Assembly (NCBI GenBank): GCA_016800925.1
Contig: JABCPU010001007.1
Coordinates: 1 to 18,754 of the forward strand
DNA from: Suillus spraguei
Lineage: Eukaryota > Basidiomycota > Agaricomycetes > Boletales > Suillaceae
DNA: 18,754 nt
Reading direction: 5' to 3'
Under the pieces are notes generated by a model, which saw only the letters and a list, made by a program, of their open reading frames with translations, did not search any database and was not told where the DNA came from. Within the stretch, counting starts at the first letter, position 1. Each line of letters opens with the position of its first letter. Positions 16,662 to 18,754 of the stretch are shown piece after piece. Made by a program: the position numbers and the translations under genes.

Positions 16662-18754
16662 TCAGAGGGCGTGTTGCTTCTTATAAGCATTCAAGATTCG
16701 AGCGGAGTTCTTCAAGTTCTTTTCTGGGAGCCATTCGTTATCTCCCGATGAATATCCTTTCCAAGAAACAAGATAGCGTCGGCGGGTGCCGGTTCCTCTG
16801 TGAGAAAGAATTGCTGCTATTTCATATTCTTCTTCTTCTTCGATGATGTCGGGTGGTGGTTCGGGGTAGTTCGGACCGTGTACGTCTGTTTCACTATAGG
16901 ATGATAAGACGGAAGCGTGGAACGTAGGATGGATCTTCCACTGCGAAGGGAGTTTGAGTGTGAACGTGATGGGAGATAAAACATCGATGATCGGGAAAGG
17001 TCCGTATCGCTTTGGCGCGAGTTTCCTTGATGGGAGTTTGAGTCTAAGATTAGTGGCAGATAGCCAAACCTTATCTCCGATCTTCCATGGAACGTACTTA
17101 TCTCCTCGGGATCGTTCAGCCATCGTTTGCATTGCAATGTTATGGCAGGCGATTGCTTCTTCTCTTATTTTCTGCAGGGATCGTACTCGATCTTCAGCTG
17201 CAGGGACGGATGAATCAGGGATAAGATGAGGGATAGCGCGTGGTTCATATCCCATCATCAAATAAAAGGGTGATGCATTCCTTGCATCATGTTTTTGGTG
17301 ATTGTGGACAAATTCGGCGATTGGTAGATGCTCTACCCAATCTTCGGGGTTGTTGCGGCAGTAGATGCGCAAGTATGTTTCAATTTCCTGATTCAGTCTT
17401 TCAGTTTGACCATCAGTCTGCGGGTGATAAGCCGTAGACGGAGCGATGACGTAGTCAAGAAGTCGGGCTAGTTCCTTTGAGAAGCGAGATAGGAATTGCG
17501 GGCCTCGATCCGAGATGACCTTGTCATGGAGTCCAAATCGTCGATAGACGTGTTTCAAAAATAGCTTAGCAACGCCTTCGGAAGTGATAGTTTTCAAACA
17601 AGGGATAATAATTACCCCCTTTGTAAGGCCATGGTCGACCACGACCATGATGCTGTCAAAGCCTCCAGAGACAGGGAGGTCGGTGATAAGGTCGACGGAG
17701 ATTTGAGAAAAGGGGCGGACCGCCGAAGAGGGGATCGGCACAAGCGGGGGCCGAACAGGATGTGTATCCGCTTTCATTTGCTGACAAAGGGCGCAACCCT
17801 CGACATATTTCCGAATATAAGAGCCCATAGCGGGCCACCAAGCTTCTCGTTTGACGAGTTCCTCTGTTTTGAACCTACTGGGATGTCCCGCAGTAGGATG
17901 ATCATGATATTGTTTCAGGATATCGGGACGATGAGCTGGTGGAATGTAGGCACGATTCTTAAAGTAGAGGACATTCTCCTCAATCTTCCAATCAGAGAGT
18001 GCCAATTTCATAGGAGGAAGGCACATGCCATCTAGGGCGTCAGAGGCTGTTTTAAAGACAGGGTCATCAAGGGGGTCAGAGGATGACAATACATCCTTCA
18101 GGTCGGTGTCCAATAAGATGAACGAATAGAGCGTCAGGGAGGAGGGTTTGGTCCTCGTTATCGTCTTTGCCGGAGTCATAGTCGGGTCGGCGAGATAGTG
18201 CATCAGGTACTGCTAACTTAGTACCTGCAATGTGGTGCAGTTCAATATCGGAAATAGACAAAATCAATTGCCAACGTGCTTGGCGACGGGTAAAGCTTCT
18301 GTGCACTTCTAAAGTACAGAAGATTCTTGTGGTCGGTGAATACCAGGACGGGGTGTGGGTTTCCTTCAAGATAATGACACCATTCATTCAATGCCCGGAA
18401 TTACGGCAAGGAGTTCCTGGTCAAAGATCTGGTAATTGCATTCTGCGGGGTTCAAAGACTGTGAGAGATATGCACATGGGTGATAAACACCATTTTCATC
18501 AGTCTGCAAGAGAACTCCGCCAGTTGCTACGAGCGAAGCGTCGGTAGCAATGGCAAATTGTGGGAAGGATCAGGGTTACGGAGTACCGGTTGGGAGTGAA
18601 GCGTCGTTTCAATTCTTCGAAGGTGTCCATACATTCGGTTGACCATTCAAAGGCCTTATCTTTCTTTGTCAAATCGATAAGGGTCGGCGATGTCAGAATA
18701 AGTGGGAAATGAACGTGCGGTAGAAGTTGCAAAAACCGAGGAATGACCGAAACA
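16662..18754 (-). pseudogene. pol: Ty3/Gypsy Pol: end of RT, RNase H, integrase, chromodomain (frameshifted)
   Basis: The right edge shows LGFCNFYRTFI (end of RT), then RNase H with [21 protein letters not shown] and VFTDHKNL, and DALSRRPD at its end. At least four small indels disturb this part (near 18585, 18400, 18290 and 18110). From about 18110 to the TGA at 16662 the frame is open. In the 513-residue open stretch ending there (first in-frame ATG 18203) the integrase shows H100/H102-H107-C137-C140 zinc binding and D171, D232, E268, with 35 residues between the last two; then GPFPI (GPY/F module), HPTFHASVLSSY, and a chromodomain at about 459-510 (EYEIAAILSHRG, YLVSWKGYSSGDNEWLP). Established role: reverse transcription and integration, with the chromodomain directing integration to H3K9-methylated chromatin. 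The start lies outside the window. Confidence 0.93.

Larger units (their letters stand above)
14631..18754 (-). mobile_element. Ty3/Gypsy chromovirus retrotransposon, 3' part (runs off the window)
   Basis: On the minus strand the order is: end of reverse transcriptase, RNase H, integrase, chromodomain, a separate zinc-knuckle ORF, polypurine tract, 3' LTR. The usual gag, protease, most of RT, the primer-binding site and the 5' LTR lie beyond 18754. Frameshifts in RNase H and three in-frame TGA codons in the last ORF show a defective copy. It landed in an older LTR of its own family. The chromodomain suggests targeting to silent chromatin, as established for fungal chromoviruses. Confidence 0.93.

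Noticed and set aside
17631..18035. Plus-strand frame of 134 codons
   Set aside because: It is antisense to the integrase coding region, which has full catalytic motifs on the minus strand.

Overview
The window looks like a repeat-dense, gene-poor stretch of a filamentous fungal genome, most likely an agaricomycete basidiomycete. The evidence is the short GT-AG introns (46-60 nt), two broken genes that resemble repeat-associated agaricomycete families as I remember them (a Myb/SANT-like protein and an uncharacterised protein with an acidic linker), a Tc1-type DNA transposon, and a chromodomain-bearing Ty3/Gypsy retrotransposon. I see no intact housekeeping gene, rRNA, tRNA or CRISPR array. 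All coordinates, introns and repeat boundaries were read by eye.

Layout. 1-4.8 kb: one Myb/SANT-like gene on the minus strand appears in two pieces (N-terminal half 4807-3564, C-terminal part 767-240), separated by about 2.8 kb of inserted non-coding DNA. That insert holds a 50-bp tandem repeat array and a continuous run of DNA/RNA hairpins (2395-2892). 4981-5381: a broken minus-strand gene of unknown function. 5546-9635: two copies of a 965-bp LTR-like repeat (TGTAA...TTACA) in opposite orientation around a 535-bp spacer. One copy is split by a complete 1623-bp Tc1-like transposon (7489-9111) with an intact DD34E transposase, and the other copy preserves the empty TA target site. 9675-10524: a solo LTR nested in an older, inverted LTR of the same family. 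11018-13494: a multi-exon broken gene on the minus strand, split by a solo LTR with a perfect 5-bp target duplication. 13720-14630: a decayed relative of the 965-bp repeat, cut by another LTR. 14631-18754: the 3' part of a Ty3/Gypsy chromovirus on the minus strand: end of RT, RNase H, integrase and chromodomain, then an unusual second ORF with two zinc knuckles, then polypurine tract and 3' LTR. Its 5' end lies outside the window.

How the parts relate. The window is a stratigraphy of nested insertions. The Tc1 element is younger than the 965-bp repeat it split. The ~475-bp LTR family occurs five times: one LTR of the partial element, two solo copies, and two older fragments that were hit by the same family in opposite orientation. 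Most stop codons inside broken genes are TGA and can be explained by C-to-T change at CGA, which suggests methyl-C deamination or a RIP-like process. The most unusual items are the hairpin array with paired arm changes at 2.4-2.9 kb, the 19-bp motif repeated four times in the Tc1 ends, and the zinc-knuckle ORF placed after pol and in frame with it.
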